Shown: positions 20,804-30,628, numbered from the stretch's first letter. The stretch: 64,000 nucleotides of DNA from CAZBMJ01 sp964493205 (GCA_964493205.1 CAZBMJ010000002.1:1-64000), one strand, 5' to 3'. Notes: generated from the letters alone by a model not told the origin. Numbers and translations are program-made.

Positions 20804-23800
20804 TTAAATTTCGCAATAACCACTTGAACAAGCTAATGAACCCATTTCATCAGCAGATAAATATTTAGGTTTAGTAAGTATTGCTCCTATATCTATAGGT
20901 TTCATACCTCTTTTAATTGTACACCATTTATGAAATAAGTGTACATCTTTAATACATTCTACCATAAATCCTAAATCTCCTCTAAAATAGTTCTTAGCAA
21001 ATTTTTTAGCTCTTCTAAGAAGATCTTTTTTCGCCATAACTTGTAAGTTGTTGCCTGTTAAAAAATAACCTTTATCTATAATTGCATCGCAACCTTCCCA
21101 TAAATCTTCATTAAAAGCATGAAGTAAATCTACTATAAGTCCTGAAGCAAATATTACTCCTTTACCATACTTAATAAATAACTCATCTTCCATCAATACT
21201 GATGTAAAAGGTGCTTGTTTATAGATTTTATCTCCTGTTTTAGGTATAAAAGAAATACCACAGAAATATTGATTATTTTCATGTACATATTTAAATGTTT
21301 CATCCCAATCATCTACTAGAACTGTATTACTAACATTATGAGTTATTGTTTTAGAATAACCTAATTCTTTATTAGTTCCTGGAAGTATCCAATTTTGTTG
21401 TACAAGTTTTACTTTTTCTAAAAATTCTATACCTGATATATCATTTTTAAAAATAGCATTATCATCTTCTGTAATAGGCACATAAACAGCATAATCTGTT
21501 TTATTAGCACTCCATACAGAATCTTCTAACATTTCTGGTCTATTATCTTTTAACCATAAACACACTTCATTGTCTTTGTTTAACTGCATTATTCTAAAAT
21601 AGTTTTTAGAATGTGCAGGATGTATACCTGAAGCAGTACCTAATATAACACTAGCGTTACCACTTGGTTTAACACATGTAATTCTTGCTGAAGGATTTAA
21701 TCCTAAAATCTTTGCAAATTTAGCATTAACTTCTTTAGCATGATTTGCACCTATTTGTAGCCATTCTTCATTAAATAATTTAGGATTATCAAACCATCCT
21801 GTAATAGAAATACCTAATAAGGATTCCCATCTAACTAGTTCTTCTGTATCCTTACCTAAGAAAGGGAAATCTGTATAACCACTTTGTAATGTACCTAAAA
21901 GTGTTGCTGCTTCTATTCTTGCTATAAATTCTTCTAAAGTATCTATTCCTTTAGCATTTATTTCGTTTAAATTACAAAATGAGATACATGATTTTCCATT
22001 ATGAGGATTTATAGGAATGAAGCCAATTTCTACACCTTACCACTGTGAGTTGCAATAACAGTACTCACTGGGGTCTGGACTATCGCATATAATATGCTTC
22101 CAATTTATATTTTTTCTAATAAAATTTATAACATAAGGTTTAACATTATATAATTTTGCAATTTTATAATCTCTAATACCTTCTTTTAATAATTTACATT
22201 TAATGCATAATACTTGATTTTCATTTAAAATAGCTCTTGTATTATTAGAACCCTTCTGAAGATCTTTATAAGATTCTTTATTAGTTATCCAATTTTCTTT
22301 AGCTCTTAAACTTCTTTTTTCTTTAGTATCATGTTTAATAATTCCTTCTTTAGTAGCAATAGATGTATTTAATGAATGTTTATTTTTATTTTCTTCTATT
22401 AAATACCATTCTTTTTCTACACCTAACATTCCTCCTTTTTGAGAATTCCAACCTATATTTTGTGCTGGTCTATATTTATCTTCTAAATATAATGCTTGTT
22501 CTAAAGTTAAATTATCATGTAAAACTTCTTTTATTAAATTGTTATATCCATATTTCAAGATAGCATTTTTAAAATGAGTTTTATTTTTAGATCTTTTATG
22601 AGAATATACTCTCTTTTCAAAATCTAAAGTAATTCCTATATAACCTTTGTCTATAGAAATATGCTCTTTTAAATGTATCCAATATAAACAATACATATTA
22701 TCCCTCTCGCTTAGTCTCTCACGCTGCACAGCATTAGCTTGCTTGCGCCCTGTCGCATTGTTATCTGCTTCCAAGTCAATAAGAGAGGGTTTTAAATCCG
22801 CATGTTGGTGATTTTTCATAACTCTACATTTAATTATGCAAAGATACAAAAAATTCTTTGTATTTTAACGGATTAGTACAAAATCTCTCATCATCTACTA
22901 TAAGAAATCCTGGTTCACCAAACTCTTTAATTTTTTCTGCAAAAAAGTTATATTCTTCATCAGTATATTTACCTCTTACTAAAACAGCACTATTGTTAGC
23001 TCTTGCTCTTTGAGGATTACTAACATACCAATCTCCTGTTTTAGAATTTATCATATCTTTATCATCTTTATCAAAAAGACAAATAAGAGCACTTCTTCTT
23101 AATCCTGCAGCTAATACTGCATCAGAACCATGACAAATAACATCATAAACAAGAACGGAATTTAACCTAGCTTCTTTATTTTCTCCTAAATAAGTCTCTA
23201 GGAGCTTCTCTATAATCTCTAAACTTCTTTGTAAAGGTTCATGTCCTGGAGCTAGAAATCTTCCTGCTATGAGGCTATTTTTAGGTCGTATAAGAGAATA
23301 ATCAAACCTTACCTTCTCTGAACCATTAAAATAACTCATCATAAGCTCATCTAATGCTAAACTCCAACCTTCTATACTATCTGGTATAATAAAGGTTTTA
23401 GTTTCATCACTTCTTTGTTTAATAGTTGGTAGTTTAGATATATGTCTATTTTGTACTGAAAAACCTACACCACAACCACTTAAAAGCAAGTACATGATTT
23501 GTTTGAACACTTCAGGTCTATCTACATAAGTACTAGAACAATTACCTGTAACAATACCATTATATAAAACAAAAGAATTATCTTCTTCTACTTCTAAACA
23601 CCATACTGTATCAGTATGAGAATATTTAGAATCTAAAACAATCCAAGATTTATCTTGATGATCTCTTGCTCCTTCATATAATCCAAAATTAATAGTATGT
23701 GGACGAATTCCATAGTTAGTAATTTGTCCTGTTAAATCTTGTTCAGATAATGTATATACTCCTGCTATAGAAAAACAATTTCTAATAAAATTTATATGAT

Positions 23801-24734
23801 CAATTTGTGAACTTTGTATTGATTTAAATTGTTTGCCTGATGGATTATTGTTTTTATAACCATCTGCTGATAAATACCCATGTACAAATGCTCTAATAAG
23901 TTCAGGAGAATCTATTTCTGGATTAGGAGTTGTTTTTTTATAAGTTCCTGTTGAAACTATAATATCTCCATTTATAGATAAACAACTAGATGTTGAAAAT
24001 CCCATTTCTATAAATCTATATTCATATTTTCTATCATGATCACATAATCTTACCATACTATATCCATTAGTACCTACAGTTCCATCACCATATACATAAC
24101 CATAACACCAATATAACTGTTCATTTACTGATGCAGTTTCCCATACAAAATCTTTAAAAGTATCTGGTACTTGATATAATCTATCATTTATTTCTAAACT
24201 ATTAGTTTTGCTACCGTCTTTTAAAAACCAAGTATGATCTTTAGTTGCATATACTTTTGAAATATTTACTCCCTTTTTTAAAGGATCTTTTCCTCCTTTA
24301 GCAAAAGTTATTTCATATAAATTTTGTTTTCCATATGATTTAACTATTGCATTTTTCCATTTTCCTGTATGTGTACGAACAGTACATAAATCTCCTTCTG
24401 AAAAATCTTTAAAAGATTTTACACCTTTTGATGTTACAAATTTTGTATTTACATCAAAACAATTAAAAAGTCTAGAATTATGCTTAAATATTTCTTCTCC
24501 TCTAAACTGTAAGTTACGCTGAGAAGCAAGAACTTTTCTATCATATAAGAAATTTCTTATATAGTCTAACTCTTCTTCTATATTTTTTCCTTTATACTTT
24601 ATCCTATGTTGAGATAAAATCTCATCCATAGCTTCCTCCCAAGTTTCATACCTAGAAACATCATCCTTCCATCTTAGATAGTCTGAATGAAGCTTTAGGT
24701 CACTTAAGAATTTTTTACCTACATTTTTTATCAT
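20804..24734 (-). CDS. nrdJ: Class II (NrdJ-like) ribonucleotide reductase, split by an intein and a group I intron
   Basis: Two exons: 24734-22868 and 22035-20804. Joined, they give 1033 codons with no frame change. The junction restores TNP-C-VEIGF, with the Cys codon split T|GT. Removing the 307-residue intein (residues 92-398) leaves about 725 residues, close to monomeric B12-dependent reductases (about 740). The conserved NCSSTYVDRPEVFKQ region, LLLSGCGVGFS, FCTNPC and a PSGN phosphate-loop-like segment are visible. The enzyme converts ribonucleotides to deoxyribonucleotides. No NrdB-like partner is nearby, as expected for class II. The far C-terminus has Cys residues (SLACSSGYC) that could re-reduce the active site. 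Confidence 0.88.
22037..22696 (-). CDS. GIY-YIG homing endonuclease (intron-encoded)
   Basis: About 219 residues from ATG 22696. The GIY-YIG core appears as YCLYWIHLKE...KGYIGIT, with a downstream Arg (FEKRVYSHKR) and Glu-containing segment (EQALYLEDKY). The C-terminal part is basic with a helix-turn-helix-like DYKIAKLYNVKPYVINFIRKN. The frame is open farther upstream to 22849, but that part overlaps the intron core and is unlikely to be coding. It should cut intronless alleles to spread the intron. Confidence 0.85.
   Translation of the reverse strand: MYCLYWIHLKEHISIDKGYIGITLDFEKRVYSHKRSKNKTHFKNAILKYGYNNLIKEVLHDNLTLEQALYLEDKYRPAQNIGWNSQKGGMLGVEKEWYLIEENKNKHSLNTSIATKEGIIKHDTKEKRSLRAKENWITNKESYKDLQKGSNNTRAILNENQVLCIKCKLLKEGIRDYKIAKLYNVKPYVINFIRKNINWKHIICDSPDPSEYCYCNSQW
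22839..22846 (-). promoter_or_regulatory. Bacteroidota-type -7 box (TATCTTTG) inside the reductase intron
   Basis: TATCTTTG on the minus strand matches the TAnnTTTG box of Bacteroidota primary sigma promoters. It lies within the intron, upstream of the endonuclease gene. A clear -33 TTG element is not obvious. Confidence 0.5.
23541..24461 (-). mobile_element. Intein with LAGLIDADG endonuclease in ribonucleotide reductase
   Basis: 307 residues inserted after ...SRLFN. The first residue is Cys (CFDVNTKFVTSKG, splicing block A), the last is Asn, and a +1 Cys starts the C-extein (CSSTYVDRP). Two LAGLIDADG motifs are visible, GYVYGDG and HGYLSADG, so it is a homing intein. The C-terminal block reads YNGIVTGN, with Gly instead of the usual penultimate His. 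It is translated with the host protein and should self-excise. Confidence 0.88.
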
Positions 24735-24756
24735 TTTATATTATATTTTTATTATT

Positions 24757-25368
24757 TTATATCCATTTTAATTCTTTAAAAATAAATTCTAACTCTGAAT
24801 ACTCTGTTTTACCAGAATATTGATATGCCATAGGATGAGGTGCTTTTAAAATTATTCCTGATTTAATTAAAGGTTCTAATTTCTCTGCCTCCTTTCCTAA
24901 TAATATCCAATTTAAGTTTTTATGTTCTGAAAGTCTTATTATAAATTGTTCAGAAAAATCCTTCCATAGTTTTAGATGAGAACCTGTATTACCCTTTATA
25001 ACAGTAAGAGCTGTATTTAACATTAAAGCATTTTTAGAAAGAACAAATTCTTTAAAATTTTCAGACTCTATATTTAAAACTTTACAGAGAATTCTTAAAC
25101 TAGGATTAACATATCCATTTTCTGTAACAAAACTTAATCCACAAGCAGAAGGAATTCCTTTATATTCATTTATATAAGGATCCATTCCTATGAAGATAGT
25201 CTCTACAGTATCTAAGGGGGTTTCTCTAAAGGCTCTAAAAACATTCTCTTTAGAAGGATAAACAGTGTTCTCATCATATTCTTTTTTTAAATTATCTACT
25301 AGCTTTTGAATCATGTATGGGTCTACATATTCCCACCATGATTCAAAATGTCTTTTAATATTAAACAT
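24757..25368 (-). CDS. ung: Uracil-DNA glycosylase
   Basis: 203 residues. The water-activating motif is GMDPY (Asp63, usually GQDPY). It is followed by CGLSFV, the family-1 LLNTALTV segment (here LMLNTALTV) and a C-terminal APHPM loop containing the catalytic His. It removes uracil from phage DNA, consistent with the nucleotide-pool genes around it. The Gln-to-Met change in the first motif is tolerated in divergent members. Confidence 0.85.
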   Translation of the reverse strand: MFNIKRHFESWWEYVDPYMIQKLVDNLKKEYDENTVYPSKENVFRAFRETPLDTVETIFIGMDPYINEYKGIPSACGLSFVTENGYVNPSLRILCKVLNIESENFKEFVLSKNALMLNTALTVIKGNTGSHLKLWKDFSEQFIIRLSEHKNLNWILLGKEAEKLEPLIKSGIILKAPHPMAYQYSGKTEYSELEFIFKELKWI

Positions 25369-25448
25369 TATCTCTGTTTAAACCTATAGAATAGAATTAT
25401 TCTATCTAATACATGGCTACTTCTTCTTTTAATTTTCTTTATAAACAT
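25368..25448 (-). CDS. Tiny basic protein
   Basis: 26 residues, beginning MFIKKIKRRSS. Its ATG overlaps the stop of the upstream metallophosphoesterase by one base, and its TAA overlaps the UDG start as TAATG. This double coupling is the main reason to call it. Function unknown. Confidence 0.45.
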   Translation of the reverse strand: MFIKKIKRRSSHVLDRIILFYRFKQR

Positions 25449-26128
25449 TATTCATTTGTTTTTGAATTGTGATGATCTACTAATAAAATTTCTCTTTTAC
25501 TCATTAAATCTAATATTTCAGTTAAATTAAATGGTCTATATTCTCCTAATAAGCAGTATGCATTATCTACGCCACAATCCATGCTTTTACCTATTATATG
25601 ATGCTCTGCACTTGCGTGTGAATGCCCATATAAATGTATTCTACCATGATGCGATTTCTCCCATATAAAATGTTTATAGTGAGATAAAAAAATACTTTGA
25701 TTACCAAATCTAACAGTTTTTACATACTGTACTGATGAAAATAATAATATTGCATTTACTGTTGTCCAATAGTAATCTGGAGACATATCATTTACAATTA
25801 TTTGATCGTCCAAGTTATAATAACAATTAGGTAATCTTTTATTATGCTCTATATGATGATCATGATTACCTAAAATTAAATGTATATTTTTACATTTAAT
25901 TTGTTTTCTAAATTCCCATATTTTATCAATACCTCCAAATGTAAAATCACCTAAATGATACAATATATCATCTTCCTTAACATATTTATTAATCTGTTCT
26001 AATAAATGTTTAGTCATTTGTACTTCATCATCAAAATCTCTATAACCTCCTCCCCATCGTGATACTTTTGGTCCAGATATATTGCGATGATATCCGTGTG
26101 TGTCACTTGTGAACCATATATTACTCAT
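25448..26128 (-). CDS. Metallophosphoesterase
   Basis: 226 residues of the calcineurin-like fold. The metal-binding motifs run in order: WFTSDTHG, YHLGDFTFGG, LGNHDHH, LSHYKH and LYGHSH. The order and spacing match small bacterial and phage phosphohydrolases acting on nucleotides or phosphodiesters. The substrate is unknown. A second paralogous fold is encoded at 27875-28603. Confidence 0.85.
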   Translation of the reverse strand: MSNIWFTSDTHGYHRNISGPKVSRWGGGYRDFDDEVQMTKHLLEQINKYVKEDDILYHLGDFTFGGIDKIWEFRKQIKCKNIHLILGNHDHHIEHNKRLPNCYYNLDDQIIVNDMSPDYYWTTVNAILLFSSVQYVKTVRFGNQSIFLSHYKHFIWEKSHHGRIHLYGHSHASAEHHIIGKSMDCGVDNAYCLLGEYRPFNLTEILDLMSKREILLVDHHNSKTNE

Positions 26129-26130
26129 TT

Positions 26131-26382
26131 TTAATATTTTTCCATTACTAAAAAAGTATTACCAGCAGAAGTAGTTTCAATAGTTTTAACTATATATCCT
26201 AATTTTGTATATTTTTTTATATCTGGTATAACAGATGTTTCAAATATATAACGATCTGCAAAAACTTCTTTAGGCATTGCTGGTTTAAAAGTAAATATAT
26301 CACCTGATGTAAATGCAAATAATAAGCATATACCAAATGTTAATAACATTGTTTTAATATCAATTTTCATTTCTTTTTGCAT
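26131..26382 (-). CDS. Small membrane-anchored protein
   Basis: 83 residues: a short basic N-terminus, one hydrophobic helix (about residues 10-27), then an exported soluble domain with alternating beta-like residues. Likely a single-pass inner-membrane protein. No family recognised. Confidence 0.6.
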   Translation of the reverse strand: MQKEMKIDIKTMLLTFGICLLFAFTSGDIFTFKPAMPKEVFADRYIFETSVIPDIKKYTKLGYIVKTIETTSAGNTFLVMEKY

Positions 26383-26612
26383 TTTTGATAACCAAATTTA
26401 TTACACCAACAAGTTTCAAAATTATTAGTACAAATATATTTATAATCACAATGATCATATTGATTGTTTATAACATATTCATCTTTAAATTCAGCATCTT
26501 GTTTTTTAGTTCTTAACTCTTGTTTCCAATTACTTCTTATAATTTTCCACCATTTAGATTTTAACCATCTACCTGATTTTATTATAAAATTCTTTTTTGT
26601 TGATTTTGACAT
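26367..26612 (-). CDS. Small basic Cys-containing protein
   Basis: 81 residues, Lys/Trp-rich at the N-terminus (SGRWLKSKWWKI) with a C-terminal Cys cluster (HCDYKYIC, CWCNKFGYQKC) that could bind zinc. It overlaps the downstream membrane-protein gene by 16 nt. Function unknown. Confidence 0.5.
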   Translation of the reverse strand: MSKSTKKNFIIKSGRWLKSKWWKIIRSNWKQELRTKKQDAEFKDEYVINNQYDHCDYKYICTNNFETCWCNKFGYQKCKKK

Positions 26613-26645
26613 ACAACTAGTTATTCATTTTTATAAATTGTGTTT

Positions 26646-27470
26646 TTAATTTCTAAAACTAATGATAGGATCAAATCCATGTTTAAGAATTTTATATTTA
26701 TTTTCCTCCTCATTTTTAATAGGTTTTCTTGAATTAAGAATCTCTCTAAATTTTTCTTCAGACATAGATTGTTTACTATTTTTACGTTTAGGTTTAGAAG
26801 CATCTGCCATTAATCTTTTATAATTAGGGTCTCTTCTAGAATTAAATGTTTTTTCCCATCCTTGAATAGTTTTTAATTCAAAATCATCTGGTTTAGCATA
26901 TATCCATTTATGTAAAGGAAAATGTTTTTTAAATACTAACCAACCATAATTTCTCATTACTTTACTAGTATGTATATAAGCTATTATTTTTAAATCATAG
27001 TTACTAGCATTAGGATTTTCATAAATTTCTAAAAAATCATCTCTAAATATTCCAGATTCTTTATGAACCCATGCATTTTTAAAATCTCTACTTGTAATAG
27101 AAATAGGTTTATTTTTCTTTTTACTATAATAGTATTCAGAATATTGGATTTTACCTTCATTATCTATAATAAAATCCTTATATCTATGATATATATATTC
27201 TTCATATCTACGACATATATATTTTTCTCCAAAATAAGACATAAAATATTCATAAGTAGCTTCAGGAATATTTTTACAAAGAAATTTAAACTTACTAAAA
27301 GCATCATTAAAATATTTACCTATGTGTTCTTCTATAACTCTTTCAGCAATATTCCAATACTCTATTTTATAACTTCTTCTATACCAACTATTCCAAAACT
27401 CATGGCGAAACATTAAATCTTTACGACTTTCTCTTACAGGTAAATTATCATAATATTCTAAATCAATCAT
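26646..27470 (-). CDS. Hypothetical aromatic-rich protein
   Basis: 274 residues with many Tyr, Trp and Lys residues, starting MIDLEYYDNLPVRESRKDL. The C-terminal third is Lys/Arg-rich and may contact nucleic acid. It lacks signal peptide or membrane helices. No catalytic motif found. Confidence 0.6.
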   Translation of the reverse strand: MIDLEYYDNLPVRESRKDLMFRHEFWNSWYRRSYKIEYWNIAERVIEEHIGKYFNDAFSKFKFLCKNIPEATYEYFMSYFGEKYICRRYEEYIYHRYKDFIIDNEGKIQYSEYYYSKKKNKPISITSRDFKNAWVHKESGIFRDDFLEIYENPNASNYDLKIIAYIHTSKVMRNYGWLVFKKHFPLHKWIYAKPDDFELKTIQGWEKTFNSRRDPNYKRLMADASKPKRKNSKQSMSEEKFREILNSRKPIKNEEENKYKILKHGFDPIISFRN

Positions 27471-27492
27471 TTTAAAAGTTTAATAAAAAATT

Positions 27493-27891
27493 CTAAATAT
27501 ATTTTGCAGTAATATTTTTAACTAAAGTATCTAAATCTTTTGCATCTATAGTTGCTAATATTATTTCATTATATAATCCATAACTACTAATAAGTTTAAG
27601 ATTTATTTTTGCATATTTTGCTATAAAACATTCTTTTAATACCTCTTCATAATTATTAATATCCATAGATCTATAATTACCATTATCAATATTTATAGAT
27701 AAATTTCTTATAATTCCTGCTTTCAATAATACTATTGTATTATCAAATTGATATAAAAAATCTTTATATTGTTTTTTATTTTCTGTAATATAATCATTAA
27801 TTTGATGTTTATACTTTTCTCTAAATTCTTTATTTATATCTTCAGCTAATTTAACTGCTAATGCTTGTATTTGACTAATATTTAATTTCAT
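27493..27891 (-). CDS. Hypothetical protein
   Basis: 132 residues, soluble and helical at the N-terminus. Start MKLNISQIQALAVKLAEDINKE. It overlaps the preceding phosphoesterase stop by 17 nt. Function unknown. Confidence 0.55.
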   Translation of the reverse strand: MKLNISQIQALAVKLAEDINKEFREKYKHQINDYITENKKQYKDFLYQFDNTIVLLKAGIIRNLSINIDNGNYRSMDINNYEEVLKECFIAKYAKINLKLISSYGLYNEIILATIDAKDLDTLVKNITAKYI

Positions 27892-28603
27892 TTCTATAAA
27901 TTTTAATTATTTTTTTTGTTTCAAAATCATACTCACAAATCCATCCGTGAGTATGTATAACACCCATTTTACTATCTACACAGCAGCTTGCATTCACAAA
28001 CCAAGTATCTCCATTATAAAACACTCCATTGTTTTCTGGATAAGCATTATCATTAGATGAATGTATATGACCAAATACATGAAGTTTAGGTTTTATTTTA
28101 TTTATTCTATGATATAATTCAATATCTCCACAATGTTCATAAAGTTTAATATTATTTTGACTTTCCTTATATACACTATCTAAAATAAATTTAGGTGGTC
28201 CATGAGTAATTAATATATCACAAGGAGGAATATTTTTAGCATGAATTTCTTGTTGTTCTTTATCTAACATAAAATACCAACTATTAAAAGTAGGAGTATA
28301 TGGAGTACCATAAATTAAATTCTTTTCATACTTAAATAAGTCCTGTTCTAAATATTTAAAACTATATTTAGTTAAATTAAAAGTTTTATTAAATAAAGAA
28401 TAATCGTGATTTCCTGCAACAAGTAGTTTTAACTTTACATCTAGAGAATCATACCAATCATAAAAGTTTTCAGCTTCTGCGAAGTTATAAATACCTTTAC
28501 TATTAGTACTATCTCCAGCATGTAAAATTATATTTACTTCAGGAACTTGCAATTGTCTATGATTACAATGTGTATCTGAAATTAACCACAATTTTTTAAT
28601 CAT
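27875..28603 (-). CDS. Metallophosphoesterase (second copy of the fold)
   Basis: 242 residues with the full calcineurin-like motif set: LISDTHCNHR, LHAGDS, VAGNHDY, ITHGPP and FGHIHSSND. It resembles the small phosphoesterases that many phages encode for nucleotide or RNA-end processing. It directly follows, by ATGA overlap, the truncated RNA-ligase module, so a role in RNA end chemistry is possible but inferred only from position. Confidence 0.85.
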   Translation of the reverse strand: MIKKLWLISDTHCNHRQLQVPEVNIILHAGDSTNSKGIYNFAEAENFYDWYDSLDVKLKLLVAGNHDYSLFNKTFNLTKYSFKYLEQDLFKYEKNLIYGTPYTPTFNSWYFMLDKEQQEIHAKNIPPCDILITHGPPKFILDSVYKESQNNIKLYEHCGDIELYHRINKIKPKLHVFGHIHSSNDNAYPENNGVFYNGDTWFVNASCCVDSKMGVIHTHGWICEYDFETKKIIKIYRNEIKY

Positions 28604-29193
28604 AATATATTTTTAAATCTATCAGTTATTCTTTTTTTAATTATATGATATTGTTGAAATTGTTTATCGACTAATCTACTAATTCTTGAAGGTTGTTTAG
28701 GTGCTTTACCACCAGGATTACTATTTCTCGCAGACGGAACAATGTACTTCTCACAAATAGATACTCCATCAATATCAGTAAAGGTATCTCCTTCTTTTAA
28801 TACATCTTGGTAATCATAATAATACCCATCGCTTGGATTAAGTATATAAGATAAACTAACTAAAGGTAATAATATACCATCACTTATAATTCCTTTAAGC
28901 TTGATTGCTTTTACTCTAAACTGTTTGTGTGATATATAACCTGCTTTCTTATTTTTGTTTTGTTCAGCATCAGTAAGAAGATCATTGTATTTACAAAAAT
29001 CAGAATTAAGTTTTGTACCACTCACAAAATAAATCATTGTGTCTCCAACCTTAGCTTCTTTACTTATAATAACATTGTTACCAAAAATAACAGTACGCTG
29101 AATATGATCAGCACCTTCTATATCATGTAAATTAGATATTTTTACTACTGTAGCAGCATAATTTTCACTACCATTTTTTACTTCTAATTTCAT
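28600..29193 (-). CDS. Orphan N-terminal module of a Deinococcus-type RNA ligase
   Basis: 197 residues resembling the N-terminal OB-like domain of DraRnl/Rnl5-type RNA ligases: VVKISNLHDIEGADHIQRTVI, then AKVGDTMIYFVSGTKL, FRVKAIKLKGIISDGILLPL and SRLVDKQFQ. In the full-length family an adenylyltransferase domain with KxxG follows QF. Here the chain diverges and ends about 20 residues later. Either the catalytic domain was lost or a stand-alone module is used. The assignment is from pattern memory. Confidence 0.6.
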   Translation of the reverse strand: MKLEVKNGSENYAATVVKISNLHDIEGADHIQRTVIFGNNVIISKEAKVGDTMIYFVSGTKLNSDFCKYNDLLTDAEQNKNKKAGYISHKQFRVKAIKLKGIISDGILLPLVSLSYILNPSDGYYYDYQDVLKEGDTFTDIDGVSICEKYIVPSARNSNPGGKAPKQPSRISRLVDKQFQQYHIIKKRITDRFKNIL

Positions 29194-29957
29194 TACGTTA
29201 ATTTACTTTTAACTAATTCTTTTAATTTATCCATATATACACCATTTAAACTAATTTCAAAAACTTTATTAGGTGTAATAATATCATTAATACTTAAACA
29301 AGGTTTATTCATAATGAGATATTTTTCTGCTGCTTCTTTAGTTGAAAAATATTTTTCATATTGTGGTTCAAACTTAAAATAAGTATTTAATGGACTATAA
29401 TTATTTACTTTTTTAATACACCATAAATTATCAATACTAGGAGAAGTACTATGTTTTACAAACCAAAAACTATCACCTTCATAAATATCAACACCATCTT
29501 CTGTTATAAATAAAGGAGTTTTTACTTTTTCTATATTATCAACAGACCAACAATCTTTTTTATTATCTGTATAGCAATAAAATAAAGAAGTATGTTCCAT
29601 AATAAAAATTTGTTCTAATATTCTATTTTTACCTCCTATATTTACTTTATCACCAACAGTAAATACTTCACTATCAGATAACCTTTTTACTGAATGTATA
29701 TTAAACCCACCAGAAGTTAAACAATGATTTAAAGATAGATTATTATTAAAATAACTCGTAGAATAAACACCACCGTTTAAAGAAAATATATCATCCGCAT
29801 AATTTGAAGGAGCTATTCTTATAAAACTTAATATCTCATAATCCTTTTCTATTATCTCTTCCCAAAACTCAGGTTGATTTAGAATAAAACTTCCATGTGT
29901 TTCAGTAGTAGCTACTGTACCTAATTCAGGGTATTTTTTAATTAATTTGTATTTCAT
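29193..29957 (-). CDS. Conserved phage hypothetical protein
   Basis: 254 residues with the segments FTVGDKVNIGGKNRIL and YFSTKEAAEKYLIMNKPCLSI, hallmarks of a family widespread in Flavobacteriia phages and islands but of unknown function. It begins MKYKLIKKYPELG, similar to the start of the next gene (MKYKLIYDEEL). Confidence 0.65.
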   Translation of the reverse strand: MKYKLIKKYPELGTVATTETHGSFILNQPEFWEEIIEKDYEILSFIRIAPSNYADDIFSLNGGVYSTSYFNNNLSLNHCLTSGGFNIHSVKRLSDSEVFTVGDKVNIGGKNRILEQIFIMEHTSLFYCYTDNKKDCWSVDNIEKVKTPLFITEDGVDIYEGDSFWFVKHSTSPSIDNLWCIKKVNNYSPLNTYFKFEPQYEKYFSTKEAAEKYLIMNKPCLSINDIITPNKVFEISLNGVYMDKLKELVKSKLT

Positions 29958-30628
29958 TTTAAAATATTAACATTAAATCCTCCCTGAATAGTTCCAGGAA
30001 TAGGAATAAAACAATCACCTTCAACATCTGAATACTGTTTTAAGTTTTGATAAAAAGTTTTCTTATATTCATCTTTAATTTTACTTACTGTTAATAAACA
30101 ATGATAACCTCCTCTTGTTTCTATCAAGGTTACTGCTTCTTTGTTTATGTTTTTATAAATTATTTCTTCACTATTAAAAGTACTTTTATCTAAATCTAAA
30201 TCAAAATCTATAAAATAACCTTTAGACTTAGAATTTTGTAAAGCACTTAAAGCTTCTTGTTGAACATTAAATCCTTTAGCATTATCACAAATAATATCTG
30301 TAAGTTTTCTCATAAGAATTCTAGCAGCTTTTAACTGTGAGCGTGGATTAGGATGAATATAAATAACTAAAGATTCTTGTGGTACTATTCTACCATTTAA
30401 ATCATATAATCCATAATCTACTTCTAATTGTTTGATTTTTTTAATTACATCTCTCTTCTTAGAAGTAAATCTTTTTAATTGTGTTTTATCATTACTCCAA
30501 ATAAGTTCTGGACAATATTTTTTTCTAGCAAATAAACTTAAGTAATAAATTTCATCTTCATTTTCATCAGGAAGTAAATCTAAGAACTTTTTTATTAGTT
30601 CTTCATCATAAATTAGTTTATATTTCAT
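29954..30628 (-). CDS. Possible primase-polymerase-like (AEP-like) protein
   Basis: 224 residues. The C-terminal half shows YFIDFDLD (an hhDhD-type metal site), TRGGYHCLL (an sxH-like motif) and IPIPGTIQGGF. That order recalls archaeo-eukaryotic primases and PrimPols. The third acidic motif is not obvious and the protein is small, so it may be a relic or a different nucleotidyl-handling fold. It overlaps both neighbours by 4-11 nt. Confidence 0.4.
   Translation of the reverse strand: MKYKLIYDEELIKKFLDLLPDENEDEIYYLSLFARKKYCPELIWSNDKTQLKRFTSKKRDVIKKIKQLEVDYGLYDLNGRIVPQESLVIYIHPNPRSQLKAARILMRKLTDIICDNAKGFNVQQEALSALQNSKSKGYFIDFDLDLDKSTFNSEEIIYKNINKEAVTLIETRGGYHCLLTVSKIKDEYKKTFYQNLKQYSDVEGDCFIPIPGTIQGGFNVNILK

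Larger units (their letters stand above)
22036..22867 (-). mobile_element. Group I intron in the ribonucleotide reductase gene
   Basis: 832 nt. Exon 1 ends in T at 22868 and the intron ends in G at 22036, the group I rule. Excision makes the reductase frame continuous. Core-like sequence lies at both ends: GACTAAGCGAGAGGG near the 5' side and GATAGTCCAGAC near the 3' side. It carries a GIY-YIG endonuclease gene. Boundaries are deduced from protein continuity. Confidence 0.85.

Noticed and set aside
22697..22849. N-terminal extension of the reductase-intron endonuclease
   Set aside because: These codons coincide with group I core sequence and precede the GIY-YIG domain; the ATG at 22696 starts exactly at the domain.
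20804..22849. Separate short protein starting at 21589 beside the reductase
   Set aside because: The frame is open upstream to the intron boundary and continues the NrdJ sequence, so it is exon 2, not an independent gene.
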